From Aplectana chamaeleonis (Eukaryota; Nematoda; Chromadorea; Rhabditida; Cosmocercidae): DNA of 64,000 bases. The stretch is from positions 98,443 through 162,442 of the forward strand of contig JAPDOI010001579.1 of assembly GCA_029168955.1 (NCBI GenBank), in the 5' to 3' direction. The translations under genes and the position numbers were made by a program. Below, piece after piece: positions 55,140 to 64,000 of this stretch (positions within the stretch are counted from its first letter, which is position 1; each line of letters starts with the position of its first letter). A model generated the notes under the pieces. It was given only the letters and a program-made list of their open reading frames with translations. It made no database searches and was not told the DNA's origin.

Positions 55140-55751
55140 TTATCGCGCATTGAGGGTTCGATTGCCTACCAAAAATCATGTGTATTGATCGAACGGGCAA
55201 TCCTTTTTTAGGTGGATTAGACAGTAACTCACGGGTATTTACGATTTCGATGTGAAGGATTGATACTCTTTTAGACTAATGCTTTAGCATTACTCTCACT
55301 TTGAAGAGATTGTGAAAGGTGATTACATTTGTTTGGTTTGCAAATATTTCGCCATAAAGATGATTATCAATGAGTTCGTTTATCATAGTAAGGTAGAAAA
55401 ATCTCTTTTTCTTGAGGATTTTCACCAGACTATCAATTTTCGATAAACTTTTTGAATTATACCATCTTGTATCCGACCGGATATCCGACTCGGATACTCG
55501 GATTCCGACTCACCGAAAAAAGGTCAAAATCTGAATGATCCAAAATCCGAATCACCGAAAAAACGTAATTTTTGGATTGATCCGAGATCCGACTATCCGT
55601 TTCGCCTCCCTATCCGATTGACTCGGATTATCCGATCTTGCTATTTTGAATCTATCCATTTGAATCGGATATCCGCGACCTTTGATTTTTGAATTATCCA
55701 AAATCCGAGTATCCGAATTTTTTTGATTCGGATCCAATGTATAGTGGCCAC

Positions 55752-56836
55752 CTCTTAAACATTGAAAGCGCAGTCCCGCTTAGATGGTTCACCAATATAT
55801 CACGCCTATCTGAGTCTCGCCAAATACTGGGGGGTATTTGATATCCAAAGCCCTCAAAAAGTCAGTCAGAGAATTTTTTCCGTCATAACATGTGACATTT
55901 GCTACACTCTGAGCTTTGAAAACATCTCGAAAGACTGAGCGCATTTCGCTAACCGCATCCGGTGCAACGCTTTTTTGGCCTACTGCTACATTCTGAGCGA
56001 GTAATCAGTGACTCACCAGTCACTGATCCGTGGAAAGACTCCATTGAGGACCGTCGTGACGATGCGCGCGAGGGCTGAATCCGGTCGCATGGTGGCCCAT
56101 CTCTCCTCTCGGGGAACTCGTTGACATTCTGAATAGAATTGTTCACCCTACCACGCTTCAAATTGCAAAGTTGATTGCGAACCGCAGACCAACTTTCAAC
56201 TCTATTCCTACCTGGCACAGTTGAGCGACTAGATCCAGCCCGCTCCAGAGAAGGTGCCATGTTCCTCATCTGTTCCTGTAATGATCGATTTTCATTCATG
56301 AGTTCTGAGATTTTCCTCTCTTTTTCTGTGATTTCTAGCACAAGCTGTGACCGCGCGTCCGCTAGGCTATTTTGCAAATCTATAACCATGTCACCCTTGG
56401 CATTCACTACCGATTTCACCTGGTCGATTTCGCATTCCAAAAACAACGCTATGTCAAGAAGCACGCGGCTATGTTCGCTTACAACAGGCACAAATTCTCG
56501 CAAATCGTCCGGCGATAAACCAACTTCATCGAAAAATGATGATTCTGTGATGTGCGCATCTTTTCCTAAGCGTTCTGTGACTTTATGGAGCGTACATTGT
56601 AGCGTACCCCGCACAGCTGCCAAAATATTTCTTCGCTTGGCCTGCGAAAGATTCCTACCCTCGCTATCGAGTGCGTCTCCCAACCGCCTTAGAATATTCT
56701 CGAAAGAGTTTTTCAAATCCGCAATATGCGAACTTACTTGGAGTGCGTCCCGCTCGGCTAGCGGTTCTCTGGAGTTCGTGTCCATATTGACGACCGATCC
56801 GTCGTTATTGCAGTCTCTCTCGATCGAGTTCGACAT
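55752..56836 (-). pseudogene. Gag N-terminal part, frameshifted
   Basis: The main frame (55949-56836, 295 codons) starts at 56836, 49 bp inside the 5' LTR. It has a long helical region with coiled-coil character ('LVLEITEKERKISELMNENR') and a Ser/Arg-rich tail. Downstream gag codons continue in other frames: 'VTCYDGKNSLTDFLRALDIKYPP' spans a T6 run shift (55971-55976), and a second shift lies in G6 (55829-55834), after which 'DILVNHLSGTALSMFK' reaches the insertion at 55751. A structural capsid precursor in related elements. Confidence 0.75.
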
Positions 56837-56866
56837 GCTATCTGGAATACGAAAACTTATTCCAAG

Positions 56867-56884
56867 TCACCGGCTTGGCCCCCA
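56867..56884 (-). promoter_or_regulatory. Primer binding site of the LTR retrotransposon
   Basis: On the element strand TGGGGGCCAAGCCGGTGA follows the 5' LTR without a spacer. It starts with TGG, the complement of a tRNA CCA end, as expected for minus-strand priming. Which tRNA is used cannot be told by eye. Confidence 0.7.
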
Positions 56885-57425
56885 AGTCGAACGAATGGCG
56901 ATTGAATTGTCTGGCAAATTCAACCGTCAAACAGTTAGTCCCAATCCGGACCAAACTTTCACTCGAATCCGAGTGTTTTGAGAAGAAATTAGAGAGTAGG
57001 AAAAAACTGTGAACAAAAATTTATTCTAAAGGAACTACTACAAGATAAGCAAAACTATCGAATTCAGTACAGGAAAGGGATAGCAGAGGACGAGCACCGT
57101 CCACTGCTTCGCGAGAGAAGAAGACTGATCCTGAAGGTCGATGAGTGGGGCGTGGCCTGGGCCTTGCGTGGGTAGTGGCTGGTGGGCGGGTCGGCCGAGA
57201 CAGGCACCGGCCGGCACGGAAGTTGGCACCGGCCAGCACCGACGGCCACTGACCGAGCGAGGCGAGGAAATCGATTTCATCACACTGTTAGAGAAAACGG
57301 TCAAATAGGAAACGGTAATGTACAAAACGAGAGTGAGGTATCAGGAAAATGTAACGTACAAAACAAGAGTGATGTATTAGGAAAATATAACATACAAAAC
57401 AACAGTGATGTATCATATAACCACA
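56885..57425 (-). repeat. 5' LTR of the Ty3/gypsy element
   Basis: 541 bp, paired with 47704-48243. The shared boundary words are 'agtcgaacgaatg' at one end and 'taaccaca' at the other. Promoter and polyadenylation signals are expected in the LTR, but I cannot point to a specific TATA box with confidence. Confidence 0.9.
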
Positions 57426-58142
57426 GAATTTCGTTTTCGAGTTTTCCATATATAAGAAGAGCTCTAGTACCCAATATAACAGCTACGTTGAAAAAAGCGC
57501 GAAAAAATCACAGAAAACCCCCTTTTCAGACCGATAATATCTCAATCGACTTTTGAGAAAGGAAGAGTCGATTGTTAGATATCGCTGTTTTGACCAACGA
57601 TCTCACGATCAAATGAAGTTCATCATTCCTTCAAGTGATTTGTGGACAAGGAAAGGTTAACTGATTTGTGTAGAAAAGTCATTCTTCACGTAATCGTAAA
57701 GTATATTCCATCAACTTTCCCTCAGCTGTACTGCATCAATTGTTGATATTTTACTTACCCTCTGGTTCCGGGCCTGATTTAGTGTGTGCAATTGCGGACT
57801 TGCGTCGTGGGGGCGCGAACAGCTGAGAAAAAGATCAAAGAACTGGGAAAAACCTTGAAAATGTAGAAAAAACTCACACGATCAGCTGATGAGGGGCAGG
57901 CGCGGAAGCTAGTACGAAAGCGATGCGTCGCGCCCCCACGACGCAAGTCCGCAACTGCACACACTAAATCAGGCCCGGAACCAGAGGGTATAGGATGGCT
58001 GACAGCAAATTGTGTCGGATGACTGAAGGAGGGCCGGCCTCTTTTGACGGAATTTGAGACATTCAACCTCATTTATCTTTAGAATAAGGCGTTTTTAACC
58101 GTACAAACTCTCCCTACGTTTTTAGGTAGACCCAGATATCCA
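57426..58142 (+). mobile_element. Family D MITE, 3' part after the LTR retrotransposon
   Basis: Resumes the family D body after the LTR element ('gaatttcgttttcgagttttcc', 'gaaaggaagagtcgatt', 'gatctcacgatcaaatgaag') and matches 2452-2953 in inverse and 28836-29153. A 231-bp MITE (57758-57988) interrupts it; the copy at 2452-2953 shows the uninterrupted sequence. TTAA at 58143-58146 follows. Confidence 0.8.
57758..57988. mobile_element. Palindromic MITE, TA target duplication, in family D
   Basis: 231 bp with TIRs of about 57 bp beginning CCCTCTGGTTCCGGGCCTGA, flanked by TA (57756-57757 and 57989-57990). The family D copy near 2600-2620 (inverse) lacks it, giving an approximate empty site. 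Non-coding. The TA target suggests a Tc1/mariner-type MITE. Confidence 0.85.
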
Positions 58143-58146
58143 TTAA

Positions 58147-58594
58147 AAGGCAGCGTTTACGATGATCATCCTTGTTGACTTTCCACAGCGGAATGATAGG
58201 CGAGAAGGATTCAGGGCTCGCAGTGTCGAAAGAACGGTAGAAAACGAGCCAGGAGTGGCAAAATAACGGCTGCAAACAAGCGTTTTGGTGCCCCAGACAC
58301 GCCCCGGGCCCCAGATCCGCCCCTCGAAAGGAACAAATGAAGACTCGGATTATAGGAATGATCAAGTGAAGGAAGTGCTGATAAGTGAGCTGATCGCTTC
58401 ATTGCACTGATAGGTATCATCCTTCTAGCGGTCAGTTCCTCCACGCTCAAAAATCAACGGAAACAAGAGATGGCCTATTTTCGCACAAAAACGCGTCTTT
58501 CGTGTCCTTTTTATGCATGCCTTGCTATATAGGGCTCCAGACCTTCTGTAAACCGTGGAGATATCGGAAGTGAAATTTCTCGTGAACACTGCCT
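58147..58594. mobile_element. TTAA-flanked MITE, family A-like
   Basis: 448 bp between TTAA (58143-58146) and TTAA (58595-58598). Ends AAGGCAGCGTTTACGATGAT and, inverted, AGGCAGTGTTCACGAGAAAT. The body differs from the copy at 27493. It directly follows the family D copy and directly precedes the large foldback. Confidence 0.85.
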
Positions 58595-59289
58595 TTAAAG
58601 ATAGCCCATTGGTGACGGTGTTTTCGGAACCACCATAAAATTTTGCATTGAATAGCGTTTTCAGTTTCAAAAAAAAACCGTACCGGTTCTTACAGCCGAT
58701 TTCAGTTTATATAGTGCATTTTTTTTGCCTGAAATTATCGGTTTTTCGTTCATAACTTTTTTGTGCTTGGAGATAGGCTTTTGGAGAGGATGTTTTTGGA
58801 ATCATGATGAAATTCTGCGTCGACTTGTGTTTTCAGTTTAGAAAAATATTTCCTCGATCCTTCAGCCTAATTAATTTTACGAAACACCGGTTTTTCGCCC
58901 ATCACTCTTTAACCGTTGAAGATAGAGTTCTAGGGAAGACTATTTTTTAAATTTACGTAAAACTCTGCGTCGAATGATTCATCAGGTTTCTAACTTTGCT
59001 GGATCCATAAGCCAGCCAAGTCGGTGGAGAAGAGCCCCGTTGTTAGCTCCAGTAGAACTCTGCGTCTCTCATTTAAACCATAGAGGCGAGAGCACCCTAT
59101 GGAGATAACTATGGAGCTCGGCTCCACCGACTTGGCTGGCTTATAGGGCAAGCAAAGTTAGAAACCCGATAGATCATTCCACGCAGAATTTCACGTAGAT
59201 TTCAAAAACATAACTCTCACATCTCTATCTTCAATGGTTAAAGAGTTATGGGCGAAAAACCGGTGTTTGAAAAAATGAATTACCGTATT

Positions 59290-59600
59290 TCCTCTAATAG
59301 AAGTACACCTCTATTTGAAGTACACCTCTAATAGAAGTACACCTAAAAAGAAAAGCTGAGTATCAGAAGTACACCCTCTATTTGAAGTACACCTCTATTA
59401 GAAGTACACCTAGAAGGGAATGCTGAGTATTAGAAGTACACCCTCTATTTGAAGTACACCCCTATTAGAAGTACACCTAGAAGGGAAGGCTGAGTATTAG
59501 AAGTACACCCTCTATTTGAAGTACACCTCTATTAGAAGTACACCTAAAAGGTAAGGCTGAGTATTAGAAGTACACTCTTTCAAAAGTACACCTCTTTTTG
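59290..59600 (+). repeat. Subterminal minisatellite of 'agaagtacacc' words (left)
   Basis: Units of about 21 and 80 bp alternate 'tattagaagtacacc' and 'tatttgaagtacacc' with spacers such as 'agaagggaaggctgag'. The same words occur inside the right end at 61145-61300. Confidence 0.85.
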
Positions 59601-59829
59601 CAATGGACCTCCGGTACTCGAGTGTTTGGCAATTTGAATCGAGCAATGGAGAGAGTCCAGTTTGCACGGGATGTTTTTTTTATTATTGTGAGGTTTGAAT
59701 ATTCACAAAAACACGAAAAAACTATCGGCCACCCTTTGACGGTCAAAGATTGCTGGTATGAGACAACTTCCGATGTAACTTCACCGAACTTCAAATGACC
59801 AAGAAAATAACACAGAACTGAAACTTGAT

Positions 59830-60530
59830 ATTGCTGTTATTCACGGCGAACTCAGAAATACGTGGGGATGTTCCTGAGAACGACGACGGAACTTCCGTCG
59901 AAACAACTAGGGAAATTCCCCTCGAATCGAGGGGAGGCGGAGGGGATCTCCGGCCAGCTGGTCTTCCCTTGTTCTCCCGATCGCCAGTCTTCCCCATGCT
60001 GTCGCAACCCAACACCCCTTGTTTATTGATTGATCAAAAACCAGCAGCTCCCTGCTTTTGGAAAACTGGAATAGGGCCAAAAATATTCACTTCTAACGAA
60101 AGGTTACAGAGAAGCTTGTTATCTCTCCTGAAATCCGGAGAGAGACACAGTCATTGAGAGGCAGATCTGCCCACTCAACTTGCGAAGGGCGAACCACTAC
60201 GAGACTGGCCACTTTGTATCATCATATACACTGCGGCTTTCTTTTCTCGCTCATCACCCTCGGGGGGGGAGGCCATTGGAACAACCGTGAAGCGAACTTC
60301 CCTTGTTCTCCCCCGAGTCAACTGTTTCGAACGTCATTCGTTGTGTATAATTCGAGGGGGAGAGGGGCGAGACGTCTTCCCGGAAGGGGACGGGAGAGGG
60401 GCGAGACGTCTCCCCGGAAGGGGACGTCTTGCCCCTCTCCCCTCAACCGAGTGATAACGAACAAACTAGGTCTATTGCCCTCGGGAACTTCCCCTCAAAT
60501 ATCCGAGGAATGCACGGAGTTCGTTTAGGT
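59830..60530 (+). repeat. Dispersed repeat E, copy 3
   Basis: Longest E copy. Its first half matches 5040-5323 ('gttcctgagaacgac', 'cagagaagcttgttatc') and its second half matches 7290-7620 ('caacttgcgaag', 'tgcggcttt', 'cgagtcaactgtttcgaac'). A 45-bp block around 'gagaggggcgagacgtc' is duplicated at 60360-60440. It is carried inside the 59283-61318 transposon. Confidence 0.65.
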
Positions 60531-61144
60531 ACTTTACAAGAAGGTACTTCACAAGAATTCTGATCTGATTGGGTTTTAATCATTCAAAGTTGACCTGTTT
60601 TGGCGCAAGACGTTGACCTTAACGGTCCTTGAAAAGCCAAGATTCCCCAGCGTTATGAAGATTGGATTATTCATGTTGTGGAATCGTTTATACGGAGAGG
60701 AAATCAGGAGCCATGAATGGTAGACTTTACCCACAGTGGATGGTGAACGCAAAGAATTCGCCTCTTGAAGAGCTGTTCTCAAGTCGCTCAAGAACCGCAC
60801 TTTTTCAATCGCTCTGGACGGCTCGAAAGGCGATCAGTTGAATTGTTTTTAAGGCTAACAAGTCGATTTCGATTGGTTTCTTTCTTTCCCACAAAGGGCG
60901 TGTCAACAAAATCGATACCAGACTTATAAGATTTTTGAAAAAAAAATTGACTTGGGGAGGATGTGAATAATGGTCTTTAAAATATGTCAGTGATTGTGAA
61001 AGCCTCAATTCAAGTGGGTCTAAGTGGCTAAGTTTTCGGGTTTGCGGTCTGAAATTTCAATACATACAAACTCTCGATGTTATACTGGAAATCTCTGCCA
61101 GAACTGCGAACAGTCTACCATTGGAAATTCAAAAAAATGTGCCG

Positions 61145-61310
61145 AATATTAGAAGTACACCCTCTATTAGAAGTACACCTCTAATAGAAGTACACCAAAA
61201 AGAAAGGGCTAAGAATTTGAAGTACAGCCTCTATTTGAAGTACATCTCTCATAGAAGTACATATAAAATAGGGGCCTGAGTATTAGAAGTACATGTACTT
61301 CTAAAAGAAG
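61145..61310 (+). repeat. Subterminal minisatellite of 'agaagtacacc' words (right)
   Basis: Same word family as 59290-59600 in the same orientation, ending in the inverted terminal repeat of the transposon. Both subterminal blocks therefore face the same way, while the last ~25 bp are inverted. Confidence 0.75.
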
Positions 61311-61778
61311 AAATACGGTAGGCTGAAGGATCGAGAAAATATTTTTTTAACATGAAAACTCCAGTCGACGCGAAATTCCATCGTGATTCCGAAAACAATT
61401 TTTGCCAAAGGTCTATCTCCTAGCACAAAAAGTTATGGATGAAAAATCGATAATTTTAGGCAAAAAAATGCACTATATAAACTGAAATCGGCTGGAAGGG
61501 AGAACGTATTTTTTGAACTTGAAAACGCCATTCGATACAGACTTTATGGGGATTATAAAAACATCCTTCAACAAAGGTCTATCTCTAGTCGCAAGAAAGT
61601 TATGAACGAAAAACCCGGCAGTGACACCCACCCAATCTTGAAAATGACTTGCATCAGTGTTGGGTCACTCTCATTCTTTTTCGGGGCGTTTCACCGGTTT
61701 TCACAATGGTGAAGGTTCCCACTCACCTGCTCAGAGGTGAAGGTTGGTGGAGTACATGGCTTCACCCAACGAAGCTAC

Positions 61779-62030
61779 AGGCCATAAAACGGCCAATGTC
61801 TCACCGTCGACTGCGTACCACGCGCTGCGCGACCGCACGTGCAGTCGGAAGCTGAACGAGTTTGGCCGCCGCGCGGCGCAGTTTTGGCCGTGCGGCGGCC
61901 GGGCGATCGTGCGGCGGCCAACACTCGTCGCGCGGTGGCTAAAACTCTGTTCGCTTCCCGACGCAAGCGTAAGTATCGCGCAGCGCGTGGTACGCAGTCG
62001 ACGGTGAGACATTGGCCGTTTTATGGCCTG
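61779..62030. mobile_element. Palindromic MITE with TA duplication, copy 2
   Basis: 252 bp, starting CAGGCCATAAAACGGCCAAT and ending in its inverse, flanked by TA (61777-61778 and 62031-62032). It is nearly identical to 18176-18424 over the arms; differences cluster at the centre ('gtgcggcggccgggcgatcg') and at 61943-61980. Confidence 0.9.
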
Positions 62031-62032
62031 TA

Positions 62033-63496
62033 TGCTACCGGAATGACACCGTCAACGAGCGGCGGCGGGAAATTCTCTCAACCATTTCCATCGTAGGCTA
62101 AGGAACGCTGCCATCGATCGATTTGAGCTCCTTTTTTATTTATTCGTGAATTCAATTTTCTCTCTTATTCATGCTCAAATTGAGGGAAAACCACTAAAAC
62201 AAGAGTTCTCACATTTTCTAGAATCATCACGGGTTTGTTTTTTGTTTCTCAGTTTTATTATGGATTCCTTTTTGTTCCAATATAGCCTAGAAGTGGTTCA
62301 CACAACACCCACACATTGTCTTCCAATCTCGCTGGCTCGAAATCTCTATGTTAATGCATAATAACTTCACTAGACACACTTCGAATTGGCGTCACTTCAT
62401 TAGAAGCTGTTTATAGGCCTTTTTCCCTCGCTGCAGCTCTGCGGGGTCATTGTGTTTTGACTCTAAGGCGGCGTCCAGAGTCTTCGCGGGGAGACGCGTT
62501 GGCACATGTCAGTGCGACGTGAAAATCGTGTCGCGTAGGTATGTAGGTGTGAACGCTTGGCGATTACGCGCAGGCAGCAACAAGTTTGCCATCGCGCGAC
62601 GTCCATCGCGTCGCGTTGCGTTTCAAGGCGAGGCGATGGTCGTAACGCGAAGGCAAATTGCGCGTCATTTAAATGTATCGCGCTTTCTCACTGTGAACAC
62701 CCAGCGGCCAGGCAAAGTGGGGCGTCGACAACAGGTTGATCCGCCCACCATGAGTCACCGCTGGCCAACGCGCGGATATTCGGCGGGGCCCTGGCCGCGA
62801 GTTATGAACTGGTCAATGTCGAGCTGTTGCACAGCAATTACGACCGCGAGTTATGATCTCGTCGATGTCGAGCCGCTGCACAGCTAGCGCTCTAGATACA
62901 AGGGAAGTATACGACGCATTTTTCAGGCACGCTGCGAATGATGAGAGCGCAGCTGGTTCAATTACCCAAGCTTGCGGTACTTTGGCTCCGCCCAGCAACT
63001 GGAGGTCCTGCCTATCCGATGGTGACCCCAGTGGAGGATGGGCGACCAACCGCGACGAGTGTCAGTGTGCCGACCGAGACGCGTGTCGGTTCGCGACCGT
63101 GACACGTGTCGGTAAGCCGACCGCGACGCGTGTCGGTGTAGAGTAATTCCTAAGTTAGATGAAACAGTCGTGCTGCTAAATAGGCCGCTAAACGTGACAT
63201 ACCAAGTACGGACGTGACATACCAGCCGGACAATAGGCGGACATCGCTGGGCAACAGGCAGGTCTCAGCCTGACAATACGCGCGATTTGACTTGTCATAG
63301 CGGTTTATGAGATGACAACTTATCAATCTGTTGTCGACGCCCCGGTTTGCCTGAGTAGGCAGATTATAACATCCCGTCTTGCCGCGAATGAACTCCGAGC
63401 GCCACCTAAAGCCCTTCCTCGGCGCGATGTCACCGGTCGCTGCTACTCTGTAGAGTTTTAAAGCCGAAATTGCTAGGCTATTCAATAAGGTTTTAA
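62033..63496. other. No supported gene; GC-rich stretch with short duplications
   Basis: From 62455 to 63450 the sequence is GC-rich with 'cgcgacg'-type words. A block of about 47 bp starting 'ccgcgagttatga' is repeated at about 62797 and 62844, and 'gacgcgtgtcggt' recurs three times at 63078-63143. The frame at 62450-62887 has no recognisable domain and spans the duplication. 'ggggcgtcgacaacag' at 62720 has an inverted partner near 63335, hinting at a further degraded TIR element. Confidence 0.4.
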
Positions 63497-63936
63497 AGGC
63501 AGTGTTCACGATAAATCGTGGATGTTCAGCTTCTTACATACTATGATAAGTCAAGAACTTACTGTGACAGCAGCGTGAGGAAGAAATTCAGTAAGTGAAG
63601 AGAAAGCTAATCTTTTCGCATAAGCAGGACCTTTTACGTGACGTTATATTTTTGAGAATGGAAGGATTGACCGGTGTGAAGGAATGAAGTTTTTCCATGC
63701 GATAACATGATCCACCTTATCCACTGCTACTTATCCAAGCCATTATCTTTGCTGACCGGCTGTTTACGTGTTCAAACTTCTTCAGAAAAAATTTGTTTGG
63801 GAGGCGGGGTGGCCCATGATTTTCACCCACTTTCCGATGGTTTTTTATGATTCTCTCTTCACTTTTTTCATAGTTATCTCCCAAAGCCTACGTTTCTGTG
63901 AGAAAACTAGATATTTTTCCATCGTGAACACTGCCT
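63497..63936. mobile_element. TTAA-flanked MITE, family A
   Basis: 440 bp. It starts AGGCAGTGTTCACGATAAAT after TTAA (63493-63496) and ends CATCGTGAACACTGCCT, followed by TCAA (63937-63940), a one-base variant of TTAA. Non-coding. Confidence 0.85.
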
Positions 63937-64000
63937 TCAAACATGCTACTCCTGCGCTTTAGAAAAAAATACGTATCTTTTTTTACGTAAAATCGTAAAA

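Larger units (their letters stand above)
53749..55743. mobile_element. ~2.0-kb TIR element inserted in gag, 8-bp target duplication
   Basis: Flanked on both sides by GTGGCCAC (53741-53748 and 55744-55751). Ends TATACATTGGATCCGA, inverted at the right end. With a single octamer retained the gag frame runs straight across, supporting GTGGCCAC as the duplication. Eight-bp duplications are typical of hAT elements, although these ends are not typical of hAT. No transposase is seen. Tandem 'ccgaatcaccgaaaaaacg' words occur near both ends (53825-53960 and 55505-55570). It contains at least one nested MITE (54848-55139). Confidence 0.8.
47704..57425 (-). mobile_element. Ty3/gypsy LTR retrotransposon (9.7 kb)
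   Basis: 540-bp and 541-bp LTRs (about 96% identical by eye) enclose gag, protease, RT, RNase H and integrase in Ty3/gypsy order on the minus strand. GAAT flanks both sides (47700-47703 and 57426-57429), a 4-bp target duplication. The primer binding site directly abuts the 5' LTR. The copy is disrupted by a TIR element in gag, one TAG and about five frameshifts, most in homopolymers. High LTR identity points to recent insertion, later than the family D MITE it sits in. Confidence 0.9.
59283..61318. mobile_element. 2.0-kb transposon with CCGTATTTC ends, TA target duplication
   Basis: Ends CCGTATTTCCTCTAATAGAA and, inverted, CCGTATTTCTTCTTTTAGAA, flanked by TA (59281-59282 and 61319-61320). 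The opposite foldback arm keeps the empty site ('cagcctaattaatttt', inverse of the joined flanks). Simple repeats built on 'agaagtacacc' occupy both subterminal regions, and the middle carries repeat E. No transposase is recognised. The TA target fits the Tc1/mariner/pogo group. Confidence 0.85.
58600..61610. mobile_element. Large foldback, right arm interrupted by a transposon
   Basis: The left arm (58600-59055) is the inverse of 59095-59280 plus 61321-61610. Landmarks: 'gccgatttcagtttatatag' (58701/61480), 'gatccttcagcctaatt' (58856/61321), 'aaaccggtgttt' (59260) with its inverse near 58890, and 'ccgacttggctggctta' at the centre. Without the 2036-bp insertion the element would be about 970 bp, almost wholly palindromic. 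No coding capacity. The outer ends are not sharply defined. Confidence 0.8.

Noticed and set aside
62450..62887. 145-codon frame in GC-rich DNA
   Set aside because: It runs through a tandem duplication and has no recognisable motif; open frames are expected at this GC content.

Overview
The window looks like a repeat-dominated stretch of an animal genome, most likely a nematode and possibly a strongylid. That assignment is inference: it rests on the mix of CR1-like and RTE-like LINEs, a Ty3/gypsy element, Tc1/mariner elements, dense palindromic MITEs, and the absence of any bacterial signal. I found no convincing host protein-coding gene, no rRNA gene, no sound tRNA gene and no CRISPR array. 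Nearly every recognisable coding stretch belongs to a mobile element, and most are broken.

Layout. 0-7.7 kb: two TTAA-flanked MITE copies, a CR1-like LINE on the minus strand (split by another MITE) and a CR1-like reverse transcriptase on the plus strand, separated by a three-copy dispersed repeat called E here. 7.7-10 kb: an RTE endonuclease scrap, then a 1.6-kb foldback made from Tc1-type ends with a double-site (IR/DR) terminal architecture. 10-12.5 kb: AT-rich and unassigned. 12.8-18.6 kb: a second CR1-like RT, a TA microsatellite, a nearly complete RTE on the minus strand, a second TA microsatellite, and another RTE scrap interrupted by a 249-bp palindromic MITE. 20-24 kb: a probable ~3.9-kb TIR element with a 60-bp minisatellite, a nested ~1.7-kb TIR element, a C2H2 zinc-finger-like fragment and smaller palindromes. 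24.5-26.1 kb: a foldback carrying a conserved-looking protein fragment. 27.5-29.9 kb: four TTAA-delimited elements in direct succession, then another foldback.

30.5-46.7 kb: a 16.2-kb tandem array with a 21-bp monomer organised into 42-bp and 84-bp higher-order units. Because the period is a multiple of three, long open frames (up to 1361 codons) arise on both strands. They are not evidence of a gene on their own.

47.0-58.1 kb: a 9.7-kb Ty3/gypsy LTR retrotransposon on the minus strand (540/541-bp LTRs, 4-bp GAAT target duplication, primer binding site touching the LTR), inserted into a TTAA-type MITE. Its gag is interrupted by a 2-kb TIR element with an 8-bp target duplication, and that element contains at least one smaller MITE with a TTA duplication. 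58.1-61.6 kb: a TTAA MITE, then a large foldback whose right arm is interrupted by a 2.0-kb TA-inserted transposon; the left arm preserves the empty site. 61.8-64 kb: a second copy of the palindromic MITE and a last TTAA MITE.

The strongest results come from comparing copies inside the window. Several insertions can be dated relative to one another and their target duplications read directly, because an uninterrupted copy of the target is present. The most unusual object is the heptad-encoding higher-order tandem array. A caution: many frame breaks in the mobile-element genes fall exactly in homopolymer runs, so part of the apparent decay may be sequencing error.
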